Shown: positions 38,755-48,056, counted from the first letter of the stretch. The stretch: DNA of 64,000 nucleotides from Brevibacterium gallinarum (GCF_014836885.1 NZ_JACSPY010000003.1:232786-296785), one strand, 5' to 3'. The notes: a model not told the origin generated them from the sequence alone. Numbers and translations: made by a program.

Positions 38755-39369
38755 ATGATACAACGCACTGCTCTGACGACTTCAGCCCTGGCCGTCTCCG
38801 CCGCGCTCATCCTCTCCGGCTGCACCGGAGACGATGCGCCTGCGTCCGAGGAGCAGACAGCGACGGAGACCGCTGCCGCTGAAAACGAGGAGACCGCAGC
38901 CTCAGGCGGCGACGAGCAGACCGCCTACGGCGAGCTCATCGACGGTTTCCCCGCGACGATCGAGCCGCTGCCGGAAGCCGAGATCGTCTCCTCCACCCTC
39001 AGCCCTCTCGACGAGCAGCCGGCCGAGGGCAAAGACGCCGAGGCCACTGAGGCACCCGAGGGTGAGGACGGCGCTGACGGCGAGGACGGGGCTGAGGGCG
39101 AGAACGCCCCGGCTGACAGCGAGCGCATCGGCGTGTCCCTCGTCCAGCTGAGCGAGAAGTCCGAGGAGGAGATCCTCAAGTTCTACACCGACTCACTCAA
39201 GGACAAGGGCTTCGAGACAGTCGGAGACGCCGCCAAGGAAGGCGATGTCACCACACAGGCGTTCCACGACACCAAGAATGACCAGACGCTGTCGCTGACC
39301 GTCGGGCCCGGACCGGACGATGACGCCGATAACCGGCAGGTCACCGTCGGCGGAGTCGTGCTGCGATGA
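38755..39369 (+). CDS. Putative lipoprotein
   Basis: This 204-residue secreted lipoprotein has a signal peptide ending in the lipobox LSGC with Cys23 as the lipidated residue. A long acidic, Glu/Ala/Gly-rich stretch (about 25-125) precedes a small folded C-terminal region with KSEEEILKFYTDSLKDKGFE, which resembles a compact alpha/beta unit. No family is recognised with confidence. It overlaps the polyprenyl synthase gene by four bases (ATGA). Confidence 0.85.
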   Translation: MIQRTALTTSALAVSAALILSGCTGDDAPASEEQTATETAAAENEETAASGGDEQTAYGELIDGFPATIEPLPEAEIVSSTLSPLDEQPAEGKDAEATEAPEGEDGADGEDGAEGENAPADSERIGVSLVQLSEKSEEEILKFYTDSLKDKGFETVGDAAKEGDVTTQAFHDTKNDQTLSLTVGPGPDDDADNRQVTVGGVVLR

Positions 39370-40493
39370 GCGCAGCCGCCACCACCGTCACCGCACTCAC
39401 ACCTGCAGACGAGGTCATCGCCGCTGTCGATGCCGTCATCGATGATCACCTGCGGACCACCGCTGCACGCATGGCCGAGATCTCACCGGTCACCGATGAG
39501 CTCATCGACCCGATCCGCGCATTCAGCGCCAAGGGCAAGCGGATCCGGGCACTCATCACCTGGTGGGGCTACGAACTGGCCGGCGGCACCGACGCTGCGA
39601 ACTCCGGCATCGCCCACACCGCTGCAGGGGTCGAACTGCTGCACGCGGCAGCCCTCATCCATGACGACATCATCGATGACTCCGAGACGCGCCGCGGCCA
39701 GCCGGCCGTACACACGTACTTCCGCGCGATGCACCGCGACCGTGATTGGACCGGTGACGCGGTGCTCTTCGGCGATGGCGCTGCGATCATCGCCGGGGAC
39801 CTGTGCCTGAGCCTGAGCGAGGAGCTCTTCAGCGCCTCGGCGCTGGCGGCGTCGGCCACAGCCGAGGCGGTGCGCCGTCACAACGACTTCCGACGCGATG
39901 TCATGGTCGGCCAGTATCTCGACATCCGCCTGCAGGCCGCCCCGGTCGCCGGTGCCGAACTGCTGCCGCGTGCCGATGAAGTGCTGACCTACAAGTCAGC
40001 GAAGTACTCCGTCGAACAGCCGCTGCTGCTCGGCGCTGCCCTGGCCGGGGCCGACGCCGCTCTGCTGACGGCGCTCTCGGACTTCGGTCTGCCGCTCGGC
40101 CGGGCATTCCAGCTGCGCGATGACGAACTCGGCGTGTTCGGCGATCCGGCAGTCACCGGCAAACCGGCCGGTGACGACCTCAGGCAGGGCAAGAAGACCG
40201 TCCTCATCGCCCTGGCGCTGCAGGCGCTGGCCGCCGGTGACAGCGCGTCAGCCGATCAGGCGGGCTGGCTCATGCGCCGGCTCGGGCAGCCGGACCTCAG
40301 CCTCGACGAGCTGCAGCAGATGAAGGATCTCATCGAGTCATGCGGGGCGTTGGAGAAGTTCGAAGCCGAAATCGACGCACAGCTCACCTCAGCCCATCAG
40401 GGTCTCGACGCGCTGGCCGCCCACGGTGTCAGCGACGCGGCCCGGGAGCAGCTGGCGCAGTACGCGCTCATGCTCACGCGCCGCTCAGCCTGA
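39366..40493 (+). CDS. Polyprenyl (isoprenyl) diphosphate synthase
   Basis: This 375-residue all-helical prenyltransferase condenses isopentenyl diphosphate with allylic diphosphates. The first Asp-rich motif is LIHDDIIDDSETRRGQP (about 98-114) and the second is FQLRDDELGVFGDP. The KGKRIR substrate-binding motif occurs near residue 56, and GKKT lies in the C-terminal part. Chain length cannot be fixed from sequence alone. Related genes occur near Rv2175c/pknL in mycobacteria (idsA2), so the position is conserved. Confidence 0.92.
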   Translation: MSAAATTVTALTPADEVIAAVDAVIDDHLRTTAARMAEISPVTDELIDPIRAFSAKGKRIRALITWWGYELAGGTDAANSGIAHTAAGVELLHAAALIHDDIIDDSETRRGQPAVHTYFRAMHRDRDWTGDAVLFGDGAAIIAGDLCLSLSEELFSASALAASATAEAVRRHNDFRRDVMVGQYLDIRLQAAPVAGAELLPRADEVLTYKSAKYSVEQPLLLGAALAGADAALLTALSDFGLPLGRAFQLRDDELGVFGDPAVTGKPAGDDLRQGKKTVLIALALQALAAGDSASADQAGWLMRRLGQPDLSLDELQQMKDLIESCGALEKFEAEIDAQLTSAHQGLDALAAHGVSDAAREQLAQYALMLTRRSA

Positions 40494-40497
40494 GGCC

Positions 40498-40905
40498 TCA
40501 GACCGCCAGCGCCTGCGCGCGGCGCCGGACCTCCTTCTTCGATCCCGAGCGCAGCAGGTCGATCGGCCGGCCCGGCAGCGAATCGTCAGGGGTGAACAGC
40601 CAGGCGATCGCCTCGTCATCGGCGAAGCCGGCATCGGCCAGCAGCATGAGTGTGCCCTGCAGGTTCTTGACCGGGGCGTCGCCGTCGATGAACAGCGCCG
40701 GCACCTTGAAGACCTTCGGAGAACCGTGCTTGAACCCGATGAGCGCGCGGTCCTCGACCAGACGGCGGACCTTCGAGATCCCCAGCCCCGTCTGCTCGGC
40801 GATGTCCGGCAGCGGCAGCCACTCGTCGACGAGTGCCAGCGCCTGCGCAGAATGGTCGGGCGAACCTGGCTGAGATGAGCCGGAAGCGGCGGTTGAATCA
40901 GTCAC
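40498..40905 (-). CDS. Rv2175c-family DNA-binding protein
   Basis: This 135-residue protein of the Rv2175c family has a winged-helix DNA-binding domain (WLPLPDIAEQTGLGISKVRR, then LIGFKHGSPKVFKVP) and a C-terminal helical domain ending DLLRSGSKKEVRRRAQALAV. The mycobacterial homologue is a phosphorylation substrate of PknL, and a PASTA kinase gene lies 1.3 kb away here, so a similar link is likely. The GTG at 40905 is preferred over the ATG at 40941 because a TACTAT -10 (40921-40916) lies between them, leaving a leader of only a few bases. Confidence 0.85.
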   Translation of the reverse strand: MTDSTAASGSSQPGSPDHSAQALALVDEWLPLPDIAEQTGLGISKVRRLVEDRALIGFKHGSPKVFKVPALFIDGDAPVKNLQGTLMLLADAGFADDEAIAWLFTPDDSLPGRPIDLLRSGSKKEVRRRAQALAV

Positions 40906-41028
40906 AGATCTCAGGATAGTACCGACACGCCGAGTGCGCATGCTCGCACGTGTGGCGCAGCGCAGTCGTTAAGCTGGGAACAACTGTAACCGCAGCTTGT
41001 CTTCCCCCATCAGAACTGCAGGTCGTAC

Positions 41029-42183
41029 ATGAACAGGGCATCGCACCGCCCGCCGCACGGACGGGCGCGACAGACATCGGCTCGGGCTGCCGTCCCGTCG
41101 CCGTTGACCGTGGCATCGCATTTCGCATCCCAGCAGGCCGCACAGCGTCTCCCTGCTGCTGACGAACATGCCTCGGCAGCGCCCGAACCCACCACCGACC
41201 CGACCCTGCAGCCGGGCTTCAGCCCCGCCTTCACCCCGCGCGCTGCGCCGGCATCCGATGCCCAGCCGGGATTCACCTCGGGCACGGTCAGCGAAGCGAT
41301 CCCGGTCACCCACGGCGGGCGCACCTACAAGGTCCGCACCGGCGACACCCTCATCTCGATCGCCAAGCGCCACGGCGTGTCCGCCCCGGCGATCGTCGAA
41401 CTCAACGACCTGCGCGGCCGCAGCGCGGTGCGACCCGGCCAGATCCTGTCGCTGCCGGCGAAGAACATCCACCAGCAGCGCACCGCCGGTCACCGGGTCG
41501 CCGCCGGCGAGACCCTCGAAGCGATCGCTGAGCGGTACCAGATCTCGGTGCCGGCCCTGCAGGACGCCAACGCGATGGGAGACTCGACTGTCATCCGCGA
41601 GGGTGAGCTGCTCGCGCTCTCCGGTTCGGGGGCGACCTCGAACCGCGCCCGCCAGCACGTCCCGGCCGCCGAGCTGCCGCAGCTGCCCACCGACCACCGC
41701 GGCACCCCGTACCCCGCCGAGGTGCTCGCGGCAGCCCGGCACAACAAGTGGATCCTCCAGCAGCGTCCCGCCCTGCACAAGCGCGACATCGCCGCGATGG
41801 TCCGCGGGATCGCCGACTACCTCGGAGTCGATGAGCACCTCGCATCCGCCTTGGCCCAGCAGGAGTCCGGGATGCGCCAGCAGGTCGTCTCACCGGTCAA
41901 CGCGATCGGCGTCATGCAGGTGACCCCGCGCGCCGGAGCCTGGGCTGCCGAGCTGCTCGACGAACCGGTCGACATCCTCGACACCGCCGAGAATATCCGC
42001 GCCGGCCTGGCGATCCTGCGCTGGCTGCTCGAACACACGGACTCCGAAGCCGAGGCGCTGGCCGGCTACTACCAGGGTCTCGCCTCGGTTGCGGCACACG
42101 GGCAGCACCGCGACACGCGCCGATTCGTCCACAACGTCCAGGTGACCGCCGAACGATTCCGCAGCCAGGAGAGCACATCATGA
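41029..42183 (+). CDS. LysM peptidoglycan-binding protein with lytic transglycosylase (SLT) domain
   Basis: This 384-residue protein carries two LysM modules (about 99-143 and 154-199) and a C-terminal lysozyme-like transglycosylase domain with LAQQESGMRQQVVSPVNAIG, catalytic Glu279, and GVMQVTPRAG. The N-terminus (MNRASHRPPHGRARQTSARA) is basic but has no hydrophobic core, so no standard signal peptide is seen; an in-frame stop at 40987 leaves no other start. It overlaps the kinase gene by four bases (ATGA), which suggests joint control of wall remodelling. Confidence 0.9.
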   Translation: MNRASHRPPHGRARQTSARAAVPSPLTVASHFASQQAAQRLPAADEHASAAPEPTTDPTLQPGFSPAFTPRAAPASDAQPGFTSGTVSEAIPVTHGGRTYKVRTGDTLISIAKRHGVSAPAIVELNDLRGRSAVRPGQILSLPAKNIHQQRTAGHRVAAGETLEAIAERYQISVPALQDANAMGDSTVIREGELLALSGSGATSNRARQHVPAAELPQLPTDHRGTPYPAEVLAAARHNKWILQQRPALHKRDIAAMVRGIADYLGVDEHLASALAQQESGMRQQVVSPVNAIGVMQVTPRAGAWAAELLDEPVDILDTAENIRAGLAILRWLLEHTDSEAEALAGYYQGLASVAAHGQHRDTRRFVHNVQVTAERFRSQESTS

Positions 42184-44027
42184 AGACCCTGCACGATCCG
42201 CTGCTCGGTGTCGTTCTCAACGAACGCTACCGAGTCGAATCCGTCATCGCCCGCGGCGGCATGGCGATGGTCTACCGCGGCACCGACCTGCGCCTTGACC
42301 GCGAGGTTGCGATCAAGGTCATGCACCAGCACCTGCTCGACGACGAGACCTTCGTCGAGCGGTTCCGCCGTGAGGCCATCCACGCCGCCAGGCTCAGCCA
42401 CCCGAATCTCATCGCCGTCCACGACCAGGGCTCCGACGACCGGGCTGTCTACCTCGTGATGGACTACCTGGAATCGGTGACGCTGCGCAAGGAGCTCAAG
42501 CATCGCGGCAGCCTCACGCCGCGGCAGGCGATCGTCGTGACCGATGCGATCCTCGCCGCCCTCGAGGCGGTGCATGGTGCCGGCATCATCCACCGTGACC
42601 TCAAGCCCGACAATGTGCTGCTCGGCACAGACGGGCAGATCAAACTCGCCGACTTCGGCCTGGCCCGCGCGGTGAGCACGTCGACGACGACGAAGACGCT
42701 CATCGGCACTGTCGGCTATGTCGCACCCGAGCTCGTCACCCGCACCGGCGCTGATGAGCGCACCGACCTGTACACGGTCGGGATCATGCTCTACGAGATG
42801 CTCACCGGCAGCCAGCCCTACACCGATGACGTGCCGATCCAAGTCGCCTACCGTCACGTCCACGACACGGTCCCCGCGCCCTCCGAGGCGGTCGCCGGGG
42901 TCAGCCCGACCCTTGATGCGATCGTGCTGTGGGCGACCTCCCGCAAACCCGAGGACCGGCCTGCCGATGCCAGCGAACTGCGACTGGCCCTCGCTGAGGC
43001 GCGCACCCAGCTGAGCGAAGAGGAGCTCGATCTGGCTGAGGGCAGCGGAGCACCGGTCGCCGATGCTCCGGTGCTCACCGCCACCATCACCATCGACGAC
43101 GGCGATCCGGCCGAGCCGCGGCAGAAGGAGCCGAAGGCGCGCACTGATGAGATCCCATACCTCGCCGAGGGCGAAGACGACGCGACCTCAGCCGGCGCAC
43201 CTGCCCCGCTGGCACCGGCCGCCGCCGCGGCAGCCCGGTCTGCCGCTCCGGCTGAGGGTCTGAGGCACAGCGGCCGAAACCGTCGGCGCACCCGCACGGC
43301 ACTCGGTCTTTCGGCAGCGGCTGCTGTCATCGCGCTGGCCGGTTGGGGTGCGATCGCCTCGGTCGAGACGACGGCCGAGGTGCCGGCTGCCGTTGCCGGT
43401 CAGGAGCAGGCCGATGTCGCCTCCGCGCTCACGGCAGCCGGATTCACCACTGCCACGCGTGAGCAGTTCAGCACTGCGGTGCCGGCGGGGAAGGTGATCG
43501 GCACCGAGCCGGCAGCCGGCACCGAACTCGACAAGGACGCCGTCGTCACGATCCTCGTGTCGAAGGGCGAGGAGCTCTTCGCAGCCCCGGATGTGTCCAA
43601 GATGACCGAAAGCGAAGCGCGCTCGGCGATCGAGGGAGCCTCCCTGCAGGTGGGGGCTGTCGACCGTGAGCACTCCAGCTCCGTGCCCGAGGGTTCGGTC
43701 ATCTCCCAGTCACTGGAGCGCGGCGAAGAGGTCGCCAAGGGAACCGAGATCGACCTGGTCGTCTCCAAGGGCGCAGAACCGCTTGTCATCCCGGATGTCA
43801 CGGGAGTCTCATATGAGGCCGCCTACGGTCGCCTCGCCCGAATGGGTCTGCGGATCGCCAAGGACGAGGTCTACAGCGATCACACCCCGAAGGGCGATGT
43901 CGTCGCACACTACCCGAAGGCCGCCGCGAAGAAGAACCCCGGCGACCTCGTCATCCTCAAGGTGTCGAAGGGCAAGGAGCCTGAGAAGCCGAAGGACGAG
44001 GACACGAAGGCCGACGACGACAGCTGA
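42180..44027 (+). CDS. PASTA-domain serine/threonine protein kinase (PknL-like)
   Basis: This 615-residue membrane kinase has an N-terminal Hanks-type domain (about 17-280). It shows the glycine loop ARGGMAMVYRG, Lys46, HRDLKPDN (Asp140) and DFG in LADFGLARA, with APE as APELVT. An acidic/Ala-rich linker leads to one transmembrane helix (about 372-392). Three extracellular PASTA modules follow and a Lys/Asp-rich tail. PASTA domains sense muropeptides or lipid II. Position beside Rv2175c and aroG homologues matches mycobacterial pknL, though PknL itself lacks PASTA domains. Confidence 0.93.
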   Translation: MKTLHDPLLGVVLNERYRVESVIARGGMAMVYRGTDLRLDREVAIKVMHQHLLDDETFVERFRREAIHAARLSHPNLIAVHDQGSDDRAVYLVMDYLESVTLRKELKHRGSLTPRQAIVVTDAILAALEAVHGAGIIHRDLKPDNVLLGTDGQIKLADFGLARAVSTSTTTKTLIGTVGYVAPELVTRTGADERTDLYTVGIMLYEMLTGSQPYTDDVPIQVAYRHVHDTVPAPSEAVAGVSPTLDAIVLWATSRKPEDRPADASELRLALAEARTQLSEEELDLAEGSGAPVADAPVLTATITIDDGDPAEPRQKEPKARTDEIPYLAEGEDDATSAGAPAPLAPAAAAAARSAAPAEGLRHSGRNRRRTRTALGLSAAAAVIALAGWGAIASVETTAEVPAAVAGQEQADVASALTAAGFTTATREQFSTAVPAGKVIGTEPAAGTELDKDAVVTILVSKGEELFAAPDVSKMTESEARSAIEGASLQVGAVDREHSSSVPEGSVISQSLERGEEVAKGTEIDLVVSKGAEPLVIPDVTGVSYEAAYGRLARMGLRIAKDEVYSDHTPKGDVVAHYPKAAAKKNPGDLVILKVSKGKEPEKPKDEDTKADDDS

Positions 44028-44091
44028 GCCTAGCTGCCGTCTGTGGAGGCCTCGGCTGGGCCCCGCTGCCGCCTGTGGAGCAGCTCCAGCC

Positions 44092-45117
44092 TCAGACGAG
44101 GCTGGTGAGCACCTCAGCTGCCGTGTCGATCTGCTCGGGTGAGACATCCCGGTGGGTGACGAGCCGGACGCTGTTCTCCCCCATCACTGAGACCCGCACC
44201 GAGCGCTCGGCTGCCTGAGCGGCGAACTGCTCGGCGTCCACCGGCAGGTGGCTCACGTCGAGGAAGACGATGTTCGTCTCCACGGTCGCCGGGTCGACGA
44301 TGCCCTCGCGGGCGGCTGCCAGGGCGTCGGCGAGCTGCCGGGCGTGGGCGTTGTCGTCGGCCAGTCCGGCGACGTGGTTGTCGAGCGCATACAGCCCTGC
44401 GGCGGCGAGGATGCCGGCCTGCCGCATGGCGCCTCCGTAGCGCTTGCGCAGCAGACGAGTCTTCTCGATGACGTCCGCACTACCGACGAGCACGCTGCCC
44501 ACGGGTGCCCCCAGGCCCTTGGACAGGCACAGGGAGACGGTGTCGGCCTGCCGGCCGTATTCCTCGGCGGAGATCCCGGTGGCTGCACAGGCGTTGAGCA
44601 GGCGCGCACCGTCCATGTGGACGGCGACTCCAGCTGCTGCGGTCTCACGCCTGAGTGTGCGCAGCTCGTCGATGTCGGCGATCCGCCCGCCGCCGAAGTT
44701 GTGGGTGTTCTCCACCGCGATCGCAGCAGTGCCGACCTGGTGGTAGCCGCGCGGTCGGCTCATGAGTGCGAGTGCGTCGGCGGCGGTGAAGGTGCCGTCC
44801 GGTGAGACCCAGGTGCGGGAGGTGACGCCTGCCAGGGCGGCATGACCGCCGGCCTCGGCTCGCAGCACGTGTGCCTGGGATTCGGCGATGAGCTCCCAGC
44901 CGGGTGCGACCAGTGCAGCGACACCGAGCATGTTCGTCATCGAACCAGAGGGGCAGAAGATGCCGGCCTCGTGTCCGAGCAGGGACGCCACGCGGGCTTC
45001 GAGGGCGTTGATCGTCGGGTCCTCACCGTAGACGTCGTCGCCGACGTCGGCGTCCATCATCGCCTGGCGCATGGCAGCATCCGGGCGGGTGACGGTGTCT
45101 GATCGCAGGTCGATCAT
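44092..45117 (-). CDS. Low-specificity L-threonine aldolase
   Basis: This 341-residue PLP enzyme of fold type I cleaves L-threonine/allo-threonine to glycine and acetaldehyde. The N-terminal IDLRSDTVTRP and GDDVYGEDPT signatures are intact, the catalytic Lys200 is in SLCLSKGLGAPVGS, and VHMDGARLLNAC precedes it. Length is typical. A short hairpin (44086-44105) overlaps its stop codon and may separate it from the convergent kinase gene. Confidence 0.93.
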   Translation of the reverse strand: MIDLRSDTVTRPDAAMRQAMMDADVGDDVYGEDPTINALEARVASLLGHEAGIFCPSGSMTNMLGVAALVAPGWELIAESQAHVLRAEAGGHAALAGVTSRTWVSPDGTFTAADALALMSRPRGYHQVGTAAIAVENTHNFGGGRIADIDELRTLRRETAAAGVAVHMDGARLLNACAATGISAEEYGRQADTVSLCLSKGLGAPVGSVLVGSADVIEKTRLLRKRYGGAMRQAGILAAAGLYALDNHVAGLADDNAHARQLADALAAAREGIVDPATVETNIVFLDVSHLPVDAEQFAAQAAERSVRVSVMGENSVRLVTHRDVSPEQIDTAAEVLTSLV

Positions 45118-45179
45118 CGTGCGGGCTCCTCAGCTGGTGGTGGTCAGGCAGGCATGCGGCGCGGCAGCCTGCCTGCGGG

Positions 45180-46580
45180 TCATCCGTGTTCCTGCTGGTG
45201 CTTGGTGAGGTACTCGGCGACCTGGAATGCCATCTCCAGTGACTGATCGTGGTTCAGCCGCGGGTCGACGAGCGTTTCGTAGCGGCGGCGCAGGCCCTCG
45301 TCGTCGATCTCGCTAGCTCCGCCGAGCACCTCGGTGACATCATCGCCGGTGAGTTCGATGTGCAGGCCACCGGGGATGGTGCCGGCGTCGTAGTGCGCGT
45401 CGAAGAAACCGGCGACTTCTGCCATGACGTCTTCGAACCGGCGGGTCTTGTACCCGGTGTTCGAGGTGATGGTGTTGCCGTGCATCGGGTCGCAGACCCA
45501 CGTGACGTGCGGAAGCTGGTCGCCGATCTGACTGAGCAGGCGCGGCAGGCCCTCGCGGATCTTCTCCGCGCCCATGCGCGTGATGAACGTCAGCCGGCCC
45601 GGCTCTGCTTCGGGATCAAGCTTCTCGGCCAGGGCCATGGCGTCATCGTAGGTGGCATTGGGCCCGAGCTTGACGCCGATCGGGTTGCGCACGCGGGAGA
45701 GGAAGTCGACGTGTGCTGAGTCCAGCTGGCGGGTCCGCTCCCCGATCCACAGGAAGTGACCGGACACGTCGTACGGGTCTCCGGTGCGCGAGTCGATGCG
45801 GGTGAGCGCCCGCTCGTATTCGAGCAGCAGGGCTTCGTGGGCGGAGAAGAACTCGACGGATTTGAGGCTGTCGAAATCGGCGCCGCAGGCCGCCATGAAC
45901 TTCAGCGCCCGGTCGATCTCACGGGCCATCTGCTCGTAGCGGTGATAGTTCGGATTCGAGCCGAGGAAGCCGCGGTTCCAGTCGTGGACCAGTCGCAGGT
46001 CGGCGAAGCCGCCGGTCGTGAAGGCGCGGATGAGGTTGAGGGTCGACGAGGAGATGTTGTATGCCTCGAGCAGCCGGTTGGGATCATGCCGGCGTGCCTC
46101 AGGGGTGAACTCATAGCTGTTGACGATGTCACCGCGGTAGCTCGGCAGCTCGACGCCCTCGCGCACCTCGGTGTCCGATGAGCGCGGCTTGGCGAACTGG
46201 CCGGCCATCCGGCCGATCTTCACCACCGGCAGGGATCCGCCGTACGTGAGCACGGCAGCCATCTGCAGCACGGTCTGCACCCGGCGGCGAATCCGGTCGG
46301 CATCGGCGTCGGCGAACGACTCAGCGCAGTCACCGCCGGCGAGCACGAAGGCCTCTCCGCGGCTGGCGGCGGCGATGCGCTCGGTGAGCTTGTCGGCTTC
46401 GCCGGCGAAGATGAGGGGCGGAACGGACCGCAGCCGCTCGAGAACGGCAGCGAGTTCGTCTGCATCCTCGTACGTCGGCTGCTGGCGAGGCGACATGGAG
46501 CGCCAGGCGTCGAGGCCTGTGATGGTCTCTTCGCTGGCTTCTGCCTGTCCGGCGGCCTGGTAGACGCGGCTGATGTTCAC
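45180..46580 (-). CDS. aroG: Class II 3-deoxy-7-phosphoheptulonate (DAHP) synthase
   Basis: This 466-residue first enzyme of the shikimate pathway condenses PEP with erythrose 4-phosphate. It is the plant-like class II type, as in mycobacterial AroG (462 residues). Motifs FVLAGGDCAESFADADADRI, KIGRMAGQFAKPRSSD, FFSAHEALLLEYE and WVCDPMHGNTI carry the metal and PEP-binding residues. The start is GTG at 46580 (MNISRVYQAAG), supported by GAAGGA nine bases upstream; an ATG at 46622 lacks a ribosome site. Confidence 0.96.
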   Translation of the reverse strand: MNISRVYQAAGQAEASEETITGLDAWRSMSPRQQPTYEDADELAAVLERLRSVPPLIFAGEADKLTERIAAASRGEAFVLAGGDCAESFADADADRIRRRVQTVLQMAAVLTYGGSLPVVKIGRMAGQFAKPRSSDTEVREGVELPSYRGDIVNSYEFTPEARRHDPNRLLEAYNISSSTLNLIRAFTTGGFADLRLVHDWNRGFLGSNPNYHRYEQMAREIDRALKFMAACGADFDSLKSVEFFSAHEALLLEYERALTRIDSRTGDPYDVSGHFLWIGERTRQLDSAHVDFLSRVRNPIGVKLGPNATYDDAMALAEKLDPEAEPGRLTFITRMGAEKIREGLPRLLSQIGDQLPHVTWVCDPMHGNTITSNTGYKTRRFEDVMAEVAGFFDAHYDAGTIPGGLHIELTGDDVTEVLGGASEIDDEGLRRRYETLVDPRLNHDQSLEMAFQVAEYLTKHQQEHG

Positions 46581-46686
46581 AGTCTGTGTTCCTTCGATCG
46601 ATGGGAGTGACGATGCCTCCATGGTCTCATGGCGGCATCGGCACGCAGGTGCGGTGTCCGGTGTGCGAACGGCAGGCTGGGAAAGC

Positions 46687-47163
46687 TCAGCTTTCGCCTT
46701 CGAAGTCCTCCGGTGAGACATGGTCGAGGAAGTCGCGGAACTGTGCGACCTCCTCTTCGTCTGCCTCGGGAGCTTCGATGCCGTTCTCCTGAATGAGCTG
46801 CTCATCGGCCAGCACCGGGCATTCGGCGATGAGCGCAAGCGCGACAGCGTCGGACGGGCGCGCGGAGATCGTCTTGCCGTCGGAGGTGTGCAGTTCGGCG
46901 AGGAAGGTGTGGTTCTCCTTGCCGGTGATGACCACTTCCGCCAGCTCGGCCCCGTAGGACTCGAGGATGTCGAGCATGAGGTGGTGGCTCAGCGGCCGCG
47001 GCGGTGTCAGACCGCGCTGGGCAATGCCGATGGCGTTGGCTTCGGCCGTGCCGATCCAGATCGGCAGATAGCGCGGCAGATACAGGGCCTTGAGCAGCAG
47101 AATCGGCTGGTTGGCGGGCAACTCGATGCGTACCCCGACGACTTCGACGCTGACGTAGGCCAT
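46687..47163 (-). CDS. Bifunctional nuclease family protein (DUF151)
   Basis: This 158-residue protein is of the DUF151 family. The conserved core reads LYLPRYLPIWIGTAEANAI, LSHHLMLDILESYGAE and ARPSDAVALALIAECPV. Some family members have nuclease activity, but the cellular role in Actinobacteria is unclear. It follows the FHA gene by five bases. In mycobacteria a MerR-type gene lies between the garA and DUF151 homologues; here it is absent. Confidence 0.9.
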   Translation of the reverse strand: MAYVSVEVVGVRIELPANQPILLLKALYLPRYLPIWIGTAEANAIGIAQRGLTPPRPLSHHLMLDILESYGAELAEVVITGKENHTFLAELHTSDGKTISARPSDAVALALIAECPVLADEQLIQENGIEAPEADEEEVAQFRDFLDHVSPEDFEGES

Positions 47164-47168
47164 TTCGC

Positions 47169-48056
47169 TCAGCTGCTGCGTGGACGCTGCTGGAAGATCA
47201 TCCGGAACTTCCCGATCTGCACATCCGCGCCGTTCTGCAGCTCGATCGAATCGATGAGCTGACGGCCCACGTAGGTGCCGTTGAGCGAGCCGGTGTCGCG
47301 CAGGGTGAATCCGCTCGGGGTGCGGACGAACTCAGCGTGCTTGCGCGAGACGGTCACGTCATCGAGGAAGATGTCGGCATTCGGGCTGCGTCCTACGGTG
47401 ACCACGTCGGTGTCGAGCAGGATCTGCGCTCCGGCGTCAGGGCCGGAGACGACGACGAGGAGCGCATCGGTCTCCTGCAGGTGGTTGAGATCGGAGACCG
47501 GGTGGATCTCACCGGTGCGCGGGTCGAGGATGCTCGGCACCTGCTGGTCGTGGCCGCCGACAGGCTGGTTGCCGTAGGCATTCGGAGACGCCTGAGTGCC
47601 GGCTTCGGGCTGGCTGCCCTGCGGCTGCGAGCCGTAGCCCTGCTGCTGCGGATCCGACGCCTGCGGAGCGCCGTAGCCAGGCTGGGAGCCGAAGCCCTGC
47701 TGTTCCTGCGGGTACCTCTGCTGGGGCTGCGAACCGTACTGCTGCTGCGGCTGCGCACCGGCATCGTACTGCGGCTGGCCGCCATAGGGCTGCTGCGAGC
47801 CGTACTGCGGCTGCGAACCGAACTGCTGCTGAGCGGCAGGTCCGCTGCCGTACTGCTGGGCGTCGTAGCCCGGCTGCTGCGGAGCTGCGGGCGCAGGCTG
47901 CTCACCGCCAGCGTGGGAGCCGCCCTGGTTCTGATTCGGGCCGGTCGGGGTCTCACCGGTCTGATACGGGAAAGCGCGCGGTTCGCGGGCGGAGTCATCG
48001 CCGCCGTACCACGGAGTCTGTCCCGCCTCATCCTGCGGGTAGTTCTGCTGGGACAT
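47169..48056 (-). CDS. FHA domain protein with Gln/Gly/Tyr-rich N-terminus (GarA/OdhI-like position)
   Basis: This 295-residue protein has an intrinsically disordered N-terminus (~1-170) made of repeats such as GSQPQYGSQQPYG. A C-terminal FHA domain follows with VGRSPNADIFLDDVTVSRKH and GSLNGTYVGRQLID, the phosphothreonine-binding loops. The FHA part and position next to gcvH match GarA/OdhI, the kinase-controlled regulators of 2-oxoglutarate metabolism. The usual N-terminal ETTS phosphorylation motif is not seen: the region before the FHA domain reads NHLQETDALLVVV. It overlaps gcvH by one base (TGATG). Confidence 0.88.
   Translation of the reverse strand: MSQQNYPQDEAGQTPWYGGDDSAREPRAFPYQTGETPTGPNQNQGGSHAGGEQPAPAAPQQPGYDAQQYGSGPAAQQQFGSQPQYGSQQPYGGQPQYDAGAQPQQQYGSQPQQRYPQEQQGFGSQPGYGAPQASDPQQQGYGSQPQGSQPEAGTQASPNAYGNQPVGGHDQQVPSILDPRTGEIHPVSDLNHLQETDALLVVVSGPDAGAQILLDTDVVTVGRSPNADIFLDDVTVSRKHAEFVRTPSGFTLRDTGSLNGTYVGRQLIDSIELQNGADVQIGKFRMIFQQRPRSS

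Noticed and set aside
47590..47930. Repetitive DNA in the FHA gene as an independent repeat element
   Set aside because: The repetition comes from codons of the Gln/Gly/Tyr-rich protein segment and stays in frame.
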